A stretch of DNA of 64,000 nt from assembly GCF_905220365.1 (NCBI RefSeq), contig NC_061147.1:2294001-2358000 (forward strand), in the 5' to 3' direction. The position numbers and the translations under genes are program-made. Positions 24,601 to 34,348 of this stretch are shown here, piece by piece. This DNA is from Vanessa cardui (taxonomy: Eukaryota > Arthropoda > Insecta > Lepidoptera > Nymphalidae). The notes under the pieces are model-generated. The model was not told the DNA's origin and did no database searches. It saw nothing but the letters and a program-made list of their open reading frames with translations. Every line of letters starts with the position of its first letter. Position 1 is the stretch's first letter.

Positions 24601-27600
24601 TTTGGTATGAAGCAAACTTGAACTCCAAGAAAAGGCATAGGGTACTTCTTTTGCCTGACACGTGACAACCAACACCCTAAAACGCAAGAGAAGCCGCGGG
24701 CGACTACACGTCTATTATAAGTAAAGCTTTTGTTATATACTCTGAGTCTATATATCCATAATGATTAAACCAATCTATGGTCTATTCCAATGGGAAGAGG
24801 AGAAAACGTAAATAAACAGCTTTGACCTTGAATGTCGACAAAACTGTTTTCGTTACTTTAGAAGTGATATTAAAGTGGATTTATGTAGTTAAGTGAAATA
24901 TTGTTGTATTACAAATGAAGATATGTTAATCAAGAACTGTTTGTAGTTAATCATATAGCGGAAATATCAAGAAAACACTTGTGATATTGAAAAATACGGT
25001 TTGTTTTGAATGTTTCCTTTTGTCATTGGAATGGACTAAAGTTATCAGGCTAGCTGGATCTATGGAACAATTTGATTATTTTTTCTCAATGGCAGGGGCT
25101 GGCTCAACAGCCGAATAGTATAAATTCTTCGTCTACAAAATATCTTGTTGCACTGCTTCAAAGGCACTGCAATACCCTGGTCCTTTTAATTAAATAAATA
25201 TTTTTATACGAAAAAAATAATCGTGAAATGACATCTAAAAAGGGAATTTTTGTTTCCGAACCGTTGGTTTTGTTGTTATATACACATTGACAATATGTAT
25301 CCAATATTATAAGCAAGTCAATCAATCAATCAATCAATCGATGACAGACATTTTAACTTTGCCGTTTCTTAAATTCAAATCGTTTATAAAAAACACATTG
25401 GTAAAAAAGGTATAGCATTCGATACAAGATTTTGTAGATGATAAAAAAGCGTGGAGTTAATACCTGTTGACTACCAAGCAAAATATACCTATTAATTAAA
25501 ATAATTATATTTAACTAACTTGACTTTGTATTTTTTAAATGTTGAAAAAGATTAACTACTGAGTTTCTTGCCGGTTCTTCTCGGTAGAATCTACTTCCCG
25601 AACCGGTGGTAGCTTCACTTAATTGGAAAATGACGATTCAAAAGTGCTTGTAAAGCCTACTTGAATAAAGTTTATTTTGATTAAATTTGAATGCTACAAT
25701 GTGGGAAGAACCAATCTCCAAAAAAAGGGTAGGGAGGCTGAGGAGACGATGGGTAGACGACTTAACAGATTTAATAGGAATGGACTGGAAAAATATCTCC
25801 AAGGACAGAATTAAGTGGAAAGGACTGGAGGAGGCCTTCACCCAAAGAGGGGCCCATGACCAATAACAATAACTAACTTTTATTAACATTTAGATATATG
25901 TAAATCACTAACAATTTAACAATCTACTAACAAATACCTACATTAGATTTGGAAAATGTAAGATAATGGAAATAATGTTTTTTTTATTTTATTTATTACA
26001 AGCAAGTGTTAAACTTGTATAAATGTATAAATATGTATAGTAGGACACAAATTAGATGTAGCATCGGAAAATGCAATGAAATGAAATTAAAACCGATTAA
26101 TGCCGATTTATACAACCAATAGAAATAGCTCCCTATCGCGCCATTCGACGCTATTCGTCGCTATAGACTAACGCGTCAGAGAAAGCAAGTGCATGTAAAT
26201 CCACGTGTCAAATTGACGAATATTAGGTCATATGATATTACAAGTTATTATGTTTGTGCAAAGATCATATTCGCATGAGAAATAAATATTGATAATTTGG
26301 TATAGCGTACTCAATTCGGATGTGATCGGTTTTACGAATTTTGCCGATGCGACATCTAAGTTGTGTCGTACTATATAAATATGAGACAACATCAAATACA
26401 TTACTCTGATCCCAATGTAAGTAGCTGAAGCACTTGTGTTATGGAAATCAGAAGTAACGACGGTACCACAAACACCCAGACCCAAGACAACATAGAAAAC
26501 TAATGGTAATCTACATCGACTCGACCGGGAATCGAACCCGGGACCTCAGAGTGGCGTACCCATGAAAACCGATGTACCACCACTCGAACATGGAGGTCGT
26601 CAAATATATAAAAAAAAGATTTTTGACTTTGATTTTAAAATCGTTCACACTGGCCAATTATCCAATTTATATGCTTTAAATTCGAATTCGGAATTGCTAC
26701 GTGTGACAACGTTTTTTCTTTAAGGCTAATTACGCTATGTCCAGAGATATACGTACAAAATTACTGTCATAAAAATACCTTATCAATTTTTACACACACA
26801 CACATATATGTTATAAATACTCAATATTATAAATATAATTATATAATATGTAAACAATAATTGTTGAACAAAAACAAAATAGTGAATTAACATTAAATTA
26901 AATATCGTTTAATTTCAGATCTCATTAATTTAACTCAAAACGATTGGCATAATTTGATTAAAATATATTCAAAAAATAAAACGTAATGTCATCAATTTAT
27001 TTAATACAATTAATAATCTTCTTGTAAATTTATATGAAACACGCTACCCGCCCCGGCTTCGCACGGGTGCAATGTTATCACAGTAGAAACGTCTATCGTC
27101 GTGTTTATATATGTACGACTATGTAGTGGTGCTTGTTGCTTTCTTGTTTTTGGCCAACGATACGCTATCATTGAGTTAATTAATGTTTAATCGGCATTGA
27201 ACTACGTGCATATTTATAAAATAAATTTAATTTTAAAGTATTCAAATTTTATCAATTTTGAACGGATAATAAACAGGTAAGGAGAACTTGTATTATATAT
27301 GTTTATGTATTTATACTTAATTATCGTATGTTTAAAAGTAATTTAAAACGATAAACAAATAATATATTTTAAAATATAAAATTTATTTGTACACGAATTG
27401 AAATTATTGCGAAATATAAATTATAATCTTATGATTCAAGATAAATGATGATTTTAATAAAAGTAATTAACAATTTCAACATTTTATAATAAATAATTAG
27501 GATTTATATATTTACAACTTTGATTTATCATTAAATAAATAAATAAATAGTATAAAACAAAGTCACTTACCACTGTCTGCCCCTGTGTATGTTTAGATCT

Positions 27601-30600
27601 TTAATATTACGCAGCGGATTTTGATACGGTTTTTTTTAAAATATAGAGTCATTCGAGAGGAAGGTTTTTGTATAACAATCTAGCGACACGCCTCGGCTTC
27701 GCATGGGTGTAATGCTGAAACTTAGTATGCTATATTTATTTCTTGTTTCTTTTCTATATTGTCTATGTATAATTTACAAAAATCTGCCTCTAGAATTACG
27801 TTATCTATTGAAAAGAACCGCATCAAAATCCGTTGCGAAATTTTAAAGATCTAAGCTTACGTAGCGACGGACAGCAGTGTATGTAATGATGATGATTACA
27901 ACATTTCTCCATTGAACTTTTTATTTCCATTACGAAAATCCATAATGAATATCATAGATATTATAAGATTTTGACCAATGATATTGCGTCAATTAAATTT
28001 CTGAAGTTATTGAATGTGTATTCTATATTTAAATCGGTTTCACAATATAAACGCTTTTAACCGATGTATTTAAAAAAATATATAAAAGTACTTTACGAGA
28101 TTTTATCGCCAGAAACATTGGCACTTGGCACACCCTTGTGCCAAATTTTAGTCCAACTAGTTGGTTTTAAACTTGTTTAAAATTTCAATGGAAGATCCGC
28201 ACGTGCTTTTAAGTGATGTAAAATTGTACATTGTAAAAAAATAAATAACACAATTACCAATTCCGTTGTGATGTTTATTTGGTGGTAGGGCTTTATGCAA
28301 AACAATCTGGGTCTACTAGGCGCAGACAAAAGTTTCATTTTTTTTATGGTAAAGGTTAGCGGACGAGCATATGGGCCACCTGATGGTAAGTGGTCACCAT
28401 CGCCCATTTGACATTGACGTTGTAAGAATTATTAACTATTCCTTACATCGTCAATGTGCGACCAACCTTGGGAACTGAGATGTTATGTCCCTTGTGCCTG
28501 TAGTTACACTGGCTCACTCACCCTTCAGACCGGAACACAACAATACTGAGTACTGTTGTTTGGCGGTAGAATAACTGATGAGTGGGTGGTACCTACCCAG
28601 ACGGGCTTGCACAAAGCCCTACTGATTCATTGTTGACATACCCAAAAGTCGAACTAAACGATTTGTCAGCTCGTTTTTGGTAAGAGTCGCTAAGATTTGG
28701 AACGACCTGCCTGCGTCTATTTTTCCTGATAAGTTGAACTCCGGAGCCTTTAAGAGTAGAGTGAACAGGTTTCTTTTGGATGGGCGTGTACCACCTTCGT
28801 CTTCATCTACACTTTCCATCAGGCGAGATGGAAGACAAACGCCTATTCCATATGAATATGTAAACAAAACTGGGTACCACCAACTCAACATCCCAATAAA
28901 GAGCTATACTGATCATTGTTCATTGTTGTGTTCCGGTTTTAAGATTGAATTAGCCAATGTAACTACAGGCCCAAAATATATCTCAAAGTAAGAGGCGCAT
29001 TGACGATGTATGGCTAGATCATTTGTCATTGTCATCTATGCTATAAATATTTATGAAATTCTAGTGGTTGCCCTTGGCTTCGCCCGTATTTTAGGTTGGT
29101 TGTCATTTGTCAGGCAAAAAGTTGTCTATGTCGATTCTTGGCGTTCAAGTTTGTGTCACAGCAACACAACACAACACAACTGCCTGTAAATTCCCACTGC
29201 TGTGCTAAAGGCCTCCTCTCCTTTTGAGGAGAAGGTTTGGAACATATTCCACCACGCTGTTCCAATGCGGGTTTGTGGAATACACATGTGGCAGAATTTC
29301 TATGTAATTTGTCACATGCAGGTTTCCTCACGATGTTTTCCTTCACCGCTGAGCACGAGATGAATTATAAAGACAAATTAAGCACATGAATCAGCGGTGC
29401 TTGCCTGGGTTTGAACCCGCAATCATCGGTTAAGATGCACGCGTTCTAAAGAAAGACCGACAGAGTTACATTTACATTTACAATATTAATATATATGTTC
29501 AGATCATAATTACTCTTAATGATTGTAGAAAGGTCGCTATCATTACAACAGACATGCCATCAGGACGCGAGCCCGTCGTTGGGCAACGTTGCCGAAAGGG
29601 CACGAGGACGCCATTGCGAAAGCTGTAGCCACCATCGGACCCTTAGCTGTCGCGGTGAATGCAGCTCCGTATACCTTCCAGCTGTACAGGTAAGAGGTTA
29701 TGTCTGTATATTTAAACGTGAAGCAATAAATTACTTAGTAATGTGGCTTTGCTGTCGCGATATTTAATGTAAAACCGCAGTATACGTTTAGTATTAAATA
29801 TATTTAGTTAACAAAAACATAGTTAAAATGTAAAGAGGAATGAGTAAAGTTAAAATGAAATTTATTTTAAATACTTTTACGACGCCAGCATAATGAATCT
29901 TTAATTTATTTTCTATACAATAATGCTATCTTAAAAAGGTGATATCATACTATGTCATACCCGGTTCACGGTCCCGGGTTCAAACCCAGGCAAGCATCAC
30001 TGAATTTCCAAGTGCTTAATTTGTGCTTATACTTAATACACCTTGTACTCAGCGGTCTAGGAAAAGATGGTGAGGAGACTTCGTGACTTATTCCAATGAA
30101 TTACACTAACCCGCATTGATGTAGTGTATTATGTAATATGTGATTAGATCCAGACCTTCTCCTCAATGCCAGAAGAGGCCTTAGCCCAACAGTGGGACAT
30201 TTACATGATTACAAAAGCTGTAAGTAAATGTATTCTTCTCTCATTCCAATAGAGGTGGCGTTTACGACGATCCCTTTTGCGTTCCCTGGAATTTGAACCA
30301 TGCGATGCTACTAATAGGATACACGCCAGAGTACTGGATACTTTTAAACTGGTGGGGGAAGCAGTGGGGAGAAGATGGGTATATGAGGTGACTAGCGACG
30401 CCCGACTTCGCACGGGTGCAATACTGATGCTAAATATGCTACAGAATTTGTTTATTTACGACATCATATTATAAACATCTTAAATTATCACTATTTATTT
30501 ACCATATTGTCCATGTATTATGTACAAATAGCTTCCTCTCGAATCGTACTATCTATTTAAAAATACCTCATCAAAATCCGTTGTTTAATTTTAAAGATTT

Positions 30601-31241
30601 AAGCATACATAGGTACAGACAGCAGTAAGCGACTTTGTTTTATACGATGTAATGATACAAAATATATAATATAAGTAGTACCTAAAATATCGAAAGATTG
30701 CCTCGACGCACCGGGAGCGTGCAGAAACTTTCCGAATTAGTAATAATCTGGAAATTTATGGGTATATATACCACCTAGTTTAAGAGAGGTGGCCTATTCT
30801 GTGAAACGGATTTTATACTTTGAATAAAGATATCTTCATAATAAGGATTCTAGAAATAATATCTCTTGGTGGTCGGGCTTTGTGCAAGCCCGTCTGGGTA
30901 GGTACCACCCACTCATCAGATATTCTACCGCCAAATAACAGTACTTAGTATTGTTGTATTCCGGTTTGAAGGGTGAGTGAGCCAGTGTAACTACAGGCAC
31001 AAGGGACATAACATCTTAGATCCCAAGGTTGGTGGCGCAATGACGATGGAAGGAATAGTTAATATTTCTTACGGCGTCATTGTCTATGGGTAATAGTGAC
31101 CACTTACCATCAGGTGGCCCATATGCTCGTCCGCCAACCATAAAAAAGGATGGTGTTCTATATTTGAAATTATTTTACAGAATCCGAAGAGGCTTCAACA
31201 TTTGCGGCGTTGCAAACATGGCGACGTACGTGGAACTATAA
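18310..31241 (+). CDS. Papain-family (C1A) cysteine protease, complete 8-exon gene
   Basis: Coding exons are 18310-18645, 19556-19708, 21055-21177, 21587-21720, 24015-24147, 29529-29689, 30253-30387 and 31181-31241. All phases agree and give 411 residues. A signal peptide (MFLLIFIIQLSLINS) suggests secretion or a lysosomal location. An I29 inhibitor prodomain follows (about 108-163), then the mature protease from about FDWRVQG (residue 205). The oxyanion Gln and catalytic Cys lie in EQWHCGACYAF, the catalytic His in LNHAMLLIGY, and the Asn in LLNWWGKQWGEDGY; CDGG and NICGVANMA are also family marks. Usual CWAF and NSW are here CYAF and NWW. SPQQIVDCS and the overall pattern lean towards cathepsin O, but the C terminus resembles cathepsin L, so the subclass is left open. 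The prodomain is unusually long. Introns are full of transposons. Confidence 0.9.
19191..19410 (+). mobile_element. SINE-C copy (second tRNA-derived SINE)
   Basis: The head GGCTTCCGTGGTCGAGTAGT (A-box-like) and GGGTTCGATTCCCG (B box) resemble a tRNA. A body with TTGTCTTGGGTCTGGGTGTT and the end GCTACTTACATTGGGATCAG follow. It lies in intron 1 of the protease gene. Confidence 0.8.
19556..19708 (+). CDS. Cysteine protease exon 2: canonical I29 prodomain
   Basis: The acceptor TCTTCACAG and donor TGG|GTAATA enclose 51 codons, phase 0 at both ends. The exon reads AAYNKEYASSHHEKSALSVW, then RSNLQRVAEHNQQYLAG and SYSLHLNHFGDW. This is the ERFNIN-like helix and NxFxD end of the I29 inhibitor domain, which blocks the active-site cleft until cleavage. 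Confidence 0.88.
19895..20228 (-). repeat. Repeat H-like copy, minus strand
   Basis: TTGTCTGTCTGTCTG, ATTCCGGCTAATCTCTGGAA and AAATTCAAACGAGCCCGAAG match the copy at 31845-32140. The end GGCACAGCTAGTA is the inverted head. No ORF is seen. Confidence 0.55.
20460..20800 (-). repeat. LINE 3' fragment (family F)
   Basis: AAGTAGGTTTGTACAAGCAC, CACCGGTTCGGAAAGTAGAT and TGGAAGTCAACAAGGATTAT match the fragments at 23485-23790 and, inverted, at 25365-25685. The reverse strand reads a short LINE C-terminus-like frame ending before a TTTATT(T)TGATT-type 3' end. Confidence 0.6.
20930..20990 (+). repeat. LINE 3' end with ATT repeats
   Basis: GTGGTGTACAATAAAGTAT followed by seven TTA units is the same 3'-terminal motif as at 59210-59230, there followed by ATTC repeats. 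Confidence 0.6.
21055..21177 (+). CDS. Cysteine protease exon 3: pro/mature linker
   Basis: It has 41 codons, phase 0 at both ends, after the acceptor TAATTTCAG and before AGG|GTAAGG. It encodes a linker ending in KYRTVPKR just before FDWR. The KR may be the activation cleavage area (inference). Confidence 0.82.
21206..21415 (-). repeat. SINE-A degenerate copy, minus strand
   Basis: GGCTTAAGACCTCATCTCC, GGAGCCTATTCCACCACGTT and ACTGGGCCATCTTAGC follow the SINE-A order in reverse, with a large deletion of the tRNA-like part. Confidence 0.6.
21587..21720 (+). CDS. Cysteine protease exon 4: catalytic cysteine
   Basis: It follows TTCTTGTTAG, encodes FDWRVQGFNPRREEQWHCGA then CYAFAVTHALQAQLYKKHG, and ends AG|GTAAAC in phase 2. 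The oxyanion-hole Gln and the catalytic Cys are both intact. Confidence 0.92.
21755..21910 (-). repeat. LINE 3' end, minus strand
   Basis: CATCATCCATCATCCTCCTG, CCAATTTACTTGGAGTCGGC and CACACAATCCATCCATCG are the reverse of the LINE end at 23225-23402, where the plus strand reads WMDCVKGDM and KTCCADPK before a GATGATGAGGATGATGA tail. Confidence 0.65.
22698..22940 (+). mobile_element. Repeat B copy with internal deletion
   Basis: The head and tail are nearly intact, but the segment between TGTGTT and the GGCATCTTAGTT block is missing. Confidence 0.75.
23225..23402 (+). repeat. LINE 3' end
   Basis: The plus strand encodes the broken remains WMDCVKGDM and ELWKEKTCCADPK, a common LINE ORF2 C terminus in insects, followed by AGGATGATGAGGATGATGA. 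Confidence 0.65.
23485..23790 (-). repeat. LINE 3' fragment (family F), minus strand
   Basis: The reverse strand reads WNVILVKKAYYSIQDFVDDK, the C terminus of an ORF2-like protein, and ends at ACTTGAATAAAGTTTATTTT. It is the best-preserved of three family-F fragments. It is truncated by another LINE end at about 23795. Confidence 0.65.
23800..23935 (+). repeat. LINE 3' end with TGATG repeats
   Basis: The plus strand encodes AGRSWMRVAGERPQWRELGE then AYIQHWTKTG and a stop, a typical RTE-like LINE C terminus, followed by four TGATG units. Confidence 0.7.
24015..24147 (+). CDS. Cysteine protease exon 5: CDGG region
   Basis: It follows CATTTCAG and encodes SPQQIVDCSWRDGNRGCDGG, then SLQAAMRYAARDG and YYPYLGK, ending AAG|GTGAGT in phase 0. 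The Cys pair and the Gly-Gly after Cys are conserved C1A features shaping the S2/S3 pockets. Confidence 0.9.
24230..24536 (+). mobile_element. SINE-A copy with 11-base target duplication
   Basis: GAAAGTAACTC occurs at 24219-24229 and 24537-24547 and brackets the element exactly, fixing the family ends: GAGTCGAGATGGCCC at the left and a TTG repeat tail at the right. It inserted into repeat H in intron 5 of the protease gene. Confidence 0.93.
24537..24715 (+). repeat. Repeat H, split by the SINE-A insertion
   Basis: GAAAGTAACTCTGTCTGTCTG, ACCAAACCGCTGAACCGATT and a GAAGCCGCGGGCGACTA end match 3735-3960; the left part lies before 24219. Confidence 0.6.
25365..25685 (+). repeat. LINE 3' fragment (family F)
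   Basis: It is the plus-strand counterpart of 23485-23790: AACACATTGGTAAAAAAGGT, TTTTGTAGATGATAAAAAAG, GAACCGGTGGTAGCTTCACT and the end TTGAATAAAGTTTATTTTGA. Frameshifts break the frame. Confidence 0.65.
25690..25868 (+). repeat. LINE ORF2 C-terminal fragment
   Basis: The plus strand encodes VGRLRRRWVDDLTDLIGMDW, then KDRIKWKGLEEAFTQRGAH and a stop, a common LINE C terminus, followed by AATAACAATAAC. Confidence 0.7.
26382..26600 (-). mobile_element. SINE-C copy, minus strand
   Basis: The plus strand reads CTGATCCCAATGTAAGTAGC through CGGGAATCGAACCCGGGACC, the reverse of a tRNA-like B box. It pairs with 19191-19410. Confidence 0.8.
26672..27090 (-). repeat. Inverted duplication, right arm
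   Basis: It is the reverse-oriented match of 13740-14162, ending at a repeat-D head (GCCCCGGCTTCGCACGGGTG). It lies in intron 5 of the protease gene. Confidence 0.85.
27551..27895. repeat. Repeat D, two copies head to head
   Basis: 27551-27680 is a minus-strand copy (ACAAAGTCACTTACCACTG, GCGGATTTTGATACGGTTTT). 27681-27895 is a plus-strand copy (GCGACACGCCTCGGCTTCGC, CGCATCAAAATCCGTTGCGA). The pair can fold back. Confidence 0.7.
28270..28325 (+). repeat. Repeat B head fragment, plus strand
   Basis: TTTGGTGGTAGGGCTTTATGC is the family head; it is cut off after about 50 bases, next to a nearly complete copy in the opposite orientation. Confidence 0.65.
28337..28622 (-). mobile_element. Repeat B, near full-length copy, minus strand
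   Basis: It runs in reverse from TTTTTTTATGGTAAAGGTTAG (tail) to GCTTGCACAAAGCCCTAC (head), about 285 bases. Confidence 0.8.
28640..28865 (+). pseudogene. LINE ORF2 C-terminal fragment
   Basis: The plus strand encodes FLVRVAKIWNDLPASIFPDK, then LNSGAFKSRVNRFLLDGR. This resembles the 'hRS.F..r....WN.LP......FK..L' C-terminal block of LINE ORF2 proteins. The reverse transcriptase domain is absent. Confidence 0.7.
28870..29040 (+). repeat. Repeat B, degenerate copy
   Basis: GTACCACCAACTCAACATCC, TGTGTTCCGGTTTTAAGATT and GTAACTACAGGCCCAAAAT follow repeat-B order with many changes. Confidence 0.5.
29168..29450 (-). mobile_element. SINE-A copy, minus strand
   Basis: The reverse strand carries the body and the B box GGTTCAAACCC; the tRNA-like head ends near 29450 without the first bases. 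A short ACAAC repeat at the 3' side corresponds to the TTG-type tail. Confidence 0.85.
29529..29689 (+). CDS. Cysteine protease exon 6: GPLAVAV region
   Basis: It follows ATGATTGTAG and encodes KGRYHYNRHAIRTRARRW, then AIAKAVATIGPLAVAVNAA, ending AG|GTAAGA in phase 2. The xxGPLAVAV strand is typical of C1A proteases. The preceding intron is about 5.4 kb, nearly all repeats. Confidence 0.9.
29958..30213 (+). repeat. SINE-A degenerate copy
   Basis: GGGTTCAAACCCAGGCAAGC, a CACCTTGTACTCAGCGGTCT block and TTAGCCCAACAGTGGGACAT are recognisable; the A-box part is lost. It lies 40 bases before exon 7 of the protease gene. Confidence 0.7.
30253..30387 (+). CDS. Cysteine protease exon 7: catalytic His and Asn
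   Basis: It follows CATTCCAATAG and encodes RGGVYDDPFCVPWNLNHAML then LIGYTPEYWILLNWWGKQWG. It ends AG|GTGACT, a weak donor that directly abuts a repeat-D insertion. The catalytic His (NHA) and Asn (NWW) are present. Confidence 0.9.
30390..30655 (+). repeat. Repeat D copy abutting a splice donor
   Basis: ACTAGCGACGCCCGACTTCG begins three bases into the intron after exon 7. The rest matches other D copies to GCGACTTTGTTTTATACGAT near 30650. Confidence 0.75.
30866..31146 (+). mobile_element. Repeat B, near full-length copy
   Basis: It is complete from CTTGGTGGTCGGGCTTTGTG to CGTCCGCCAACCATAAAAAA and lies 35 bases before the last protease exon. Confidence 0.82.
31181..31241 (+). CDS. Cysteine protease exon 8: C terminus
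   Basis: It follows ATTATTTTACAG, encodes IRRGFNICGVANMATYVEL and stops at TAA 31239-31241. The NxCGVAxMA end is the usual C1A C terminus. Confidence 0.9.
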
Positions 31242-31292
31242 ATATTGTTTTATAGTCGCGATATATCTTAAGACTATTGTTATATGTTAAGT

Positions 31293-31298
31293 AATAAA
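31293..31298 (+). promoter_or_regulatory. Candidate polyadenylation signal of the cysteine protease gene
   Basis: AATAAA lies 52 bases after the stop codon, a reasonable distance. It is not confirmed by transcript data. Confidence 0.45.
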
Positions 31299-31844
31299 TA
31301 TATTGTTATTTTAAACATAAGTTTTTATTTCATATATAATTTAACACAAATGGAATGATAGTGATAACTTAAACCAATCTAAGTTAACCTATTTAATACC
31401 AGTCCAATGAATAAGGAAAGCTAGATTCTAGATTTACCTTCCTTTTGTAGTACTAAACAAAATCCCAATGTAGTGCCACTAAGAAAGTTGCCCAGAGTCA
31501 AAGGTCGAACCAAAATTTTTAGACGATTAATTTGTGAACGGTGATATTAGATATGGCAAAAATTGAGGGATAGAATTTGTAGCTCTTAAAATTAAATTAA
31601 AAAAAGGTTACATCACTTTTCCTCGGAAACCAACCATTTCATGAATGGAGGAAATTTTATTTTTAACAAATATAGTCACATATTGGAATTCCGTATGTCA
31701 AAAATTGTCTGGCACCGTAAGGTATTTCTTTACTTGCACTATTTCTTCCAATTGCTTCCATTGATGAAAAATTTTAATTGACATTTTTGTATAGTTACTT
31801 ATTTATTATTTCTCAATTAAAATAATTCTTATCTATACATATAA

Positions 31845-32140
31845 TAAAATTGGAGTGTCTGTTTGTAATGTTAAAATAACCTCAATTTACTACATATAAC
31901 ATGTAAAAATGTCTGTAATCTGTTACACGGTACATATAACAAAATAAAATTTTGTTAAATTTTTGTGTGTCTGTGTGTTTGTTCCGGCTAATCTATGGAA
32001 CGGCTGAAGCGATTCCTTTCCTTTACTGACTTTCACTGGCAGCTGATGTAATAAGGAGTAAGGTAGCAAGTAAGTAGGCTACAGCAAAAACTTTTTTGTT
32101 AAATTCAAACGCGCACAAACTCGCAGGCAGTTAGTATGTG
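31845..32140 (-). repeat. Repeat H-like copy
   Basis: TTTGTTCCGGCTAATCTATG, ACTTTCACTGGCAGCTGATG and TTGTTAAATTCAAACGCGC match 19895-20228. Confidence 0.5.
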
Positions 32141-32547
32141 AATAAATATTTAATGTGTTTATAGCATCATATGTTTGCGCACATACTATTGTATATGCTA
32201 GATAGCCGTTTATCGCTTGGTGTCGCGTTGAATTTAATTAATTAAATGTAATTTATAATAATAATTAAACTTATATTTAAATATATTTACATACAAGTCG
32301 TATTCAATTTGCTTACTTGTCTATTTCGTTTTGTATTTTTATTGCTTACTTTTCTGACACACGGTTAACACTAGTTCAGAAGTCAGGGCTGCACTATTGT
32401 ATGATGTAACAAATGGTTAACAATAAAGCATTTTTATTATTATTTAGTATTGCTGTGAATGCCCTCTTCTAAATATTGTCATGAAAACATCACTAGACAA
32501 TTTCTACATTTTTATAGATATTAATTTTAATTATATCAAAACAGTAC

Positions 32548-32822
32548 AGTAACAGCCTGTAAATTTCCCACTGCTGGGCTAAGTCCTCCTATCCCTTTGA
32601 GGAGAAGGATTGGACCATATTCCATAACGCTACTCCAATGCGGGTTGGTGGATATACATGTGACAGAATTTCGTTGAAATTAGTCACATGCAGGTTTCCT
32701 CACGGTATTATTCTTCACCACCGTGCACGACATTAATTAGAAACACAAATCGAACTCATGAAAATACAGTGATTCTTGTCTGGGCTTGAACCCGTGATTT
32801 AATGACAGGGTCATCTCAAGAC
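32548..32822 (-). mobile_element. SINE-A copy, minus strand
   Basis: The plus strand reads AACAGCCTGTAAATTTCCCA through CGGGTTGGTGGATATACATG to a degraded tRNA-like head with ATGACAGGGTCATCTC. Confidence 0.8.
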
Positions 32823-33243
32823 AGTTCGTTTTACACTCCTGACTATAGAGTTCATAGTATAAATTTAATTAGCTGATAAGTGTGAAAGTGATGGTATTAC
32901 ATTTAAAAACAAAAGTTAAAAATAATATGTTACATAATATATTCTTGAGTTTAATTCAAGACTTTAATCAATTACTCAGACAACAGCCTGATTGACTTAC
33001 AAGCTGTTACCGATTCAAAATATGAATTTGATTTTCTAGCTGCTGCCTTAAATTTTAATTAGAAAATTAATTACGTTTTGTTCTACGATATATATTTCTA
33101 AAAAATATAGTTTCAAATTTATCTATTTAAATTCACCAGTAGTAATTATACAAACTAAACCTCATTTTTTTTTATAACTTAGAATTAGATAGATTACACA
33201 TTAAGGTCATGTCATGTGACCCAAAAAGAAGAATTACCTACAT

Positions 33244-33707
33244 ATAATAGGCTATTTGACAATGCGAAAAATCAACTGTGAATTATTGTAATCAGTGTAT
33301 ATTATGTGTTTAAAAATGGTTATTTACTTACGAAAGTTGAAAATAATGCTAAATTTATTCAAAAATCCATCAATAAAAATGCATTTTTTCAAACGTTTGT
33401 CACGTGACGCAAAACGCTCATGATTGGCCGGGCTTATGATGAAGTCACTTTCTTGTTAACCTTGCTTTTCTTTTTCTTTTCTACTATATGTACCACAGAT
33501 TAAAATACAAGAAAGTGACGTCAACGACCCGATTGCAGCGCCATATTGTCGAAATAGCGTTTTTGCGCGCTATTTAAACATAGAATTTTTAATATAATAT
33601 TTTTCGGCAAATATGTACTAGAAATAAAAAAATCAACTTTTACTGGGTTCCTTAACTTCTACAAAATAGTGTAAGATGGATTTTGAAAACCAGTCAAATA
33701 GCCTATT
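33244..33707 (+). mobile_element. MITE-E copy 2
   Basis: The left end is ATAATAGGCTATTTGAC and the right end GTCAAATAGCCTATT. The core matches copy 1, with about 30 extra bases in the left half, shared with copy 3. Confidence 0.8.
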
Positions 33708-33827
33708 GAAATGTTATTTTTATAATTGGTTAAAATTATAACAATGAATACGGTTTACGTATTGTGATTTATAAGATTATAGTTATTATATAGCTTGGAA
33801 AATGTATATGGAGTTAATTTTTTTAAG

Positions 33828-34012
33828 AGCCGAGGTGGCTTCTTACGCGATGATTCCGGGTTCAAACCCAGGCAAGCATTACTGAATTTTCATGTGCTTA
33901 ATTTTTATTTATTTTTCATCTCATTCTCAGCGGTGAAGAAAACCTGTACGAGTCTATTTTCAACGAAAATCTGCCCCAATATGATGTCACCAACCCGTAT
34001 TGGAAAAGCGTG
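33828..34012 (+). repeat. SINE-A fragment with internal deletions
   Basis: GGGTTCAAACCCAGGCAAGC, CTCAGCGGTGAAGAAAACCT and ACCAACCCGTATTGGAAAAG are kept. The A-box area and the 3' third are missing. Confidence 0.65.
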
Positions 34013-34348
34013 AACAATACTAGTTCTGGGTTTAATTTTGCAGTTTTCTTTCAGACAGGATACAAATAAATTGTGTTGTTACCTACCAACCAACTAATTC
34101 TACATTGCCAAATGATTCGACCTCAATTTTAACAACGTTACAGACTTGCTTTCGGTTGTTTAATGAATCCTTTAATTTATATATAGTTATAAAGCTTAAA
34201 ATCGAAGACCACTTTGCAAGTCTGCCATCTTTGGTCGAGAGTGATGTCACATATTTTTTTGAATTATTTTCAGAAATCCCTTCTTTATGATACCCATATT
34301 GAAGGGATATTATTGTAAGGAAATATTATTGTGTATTATATTACAGAC

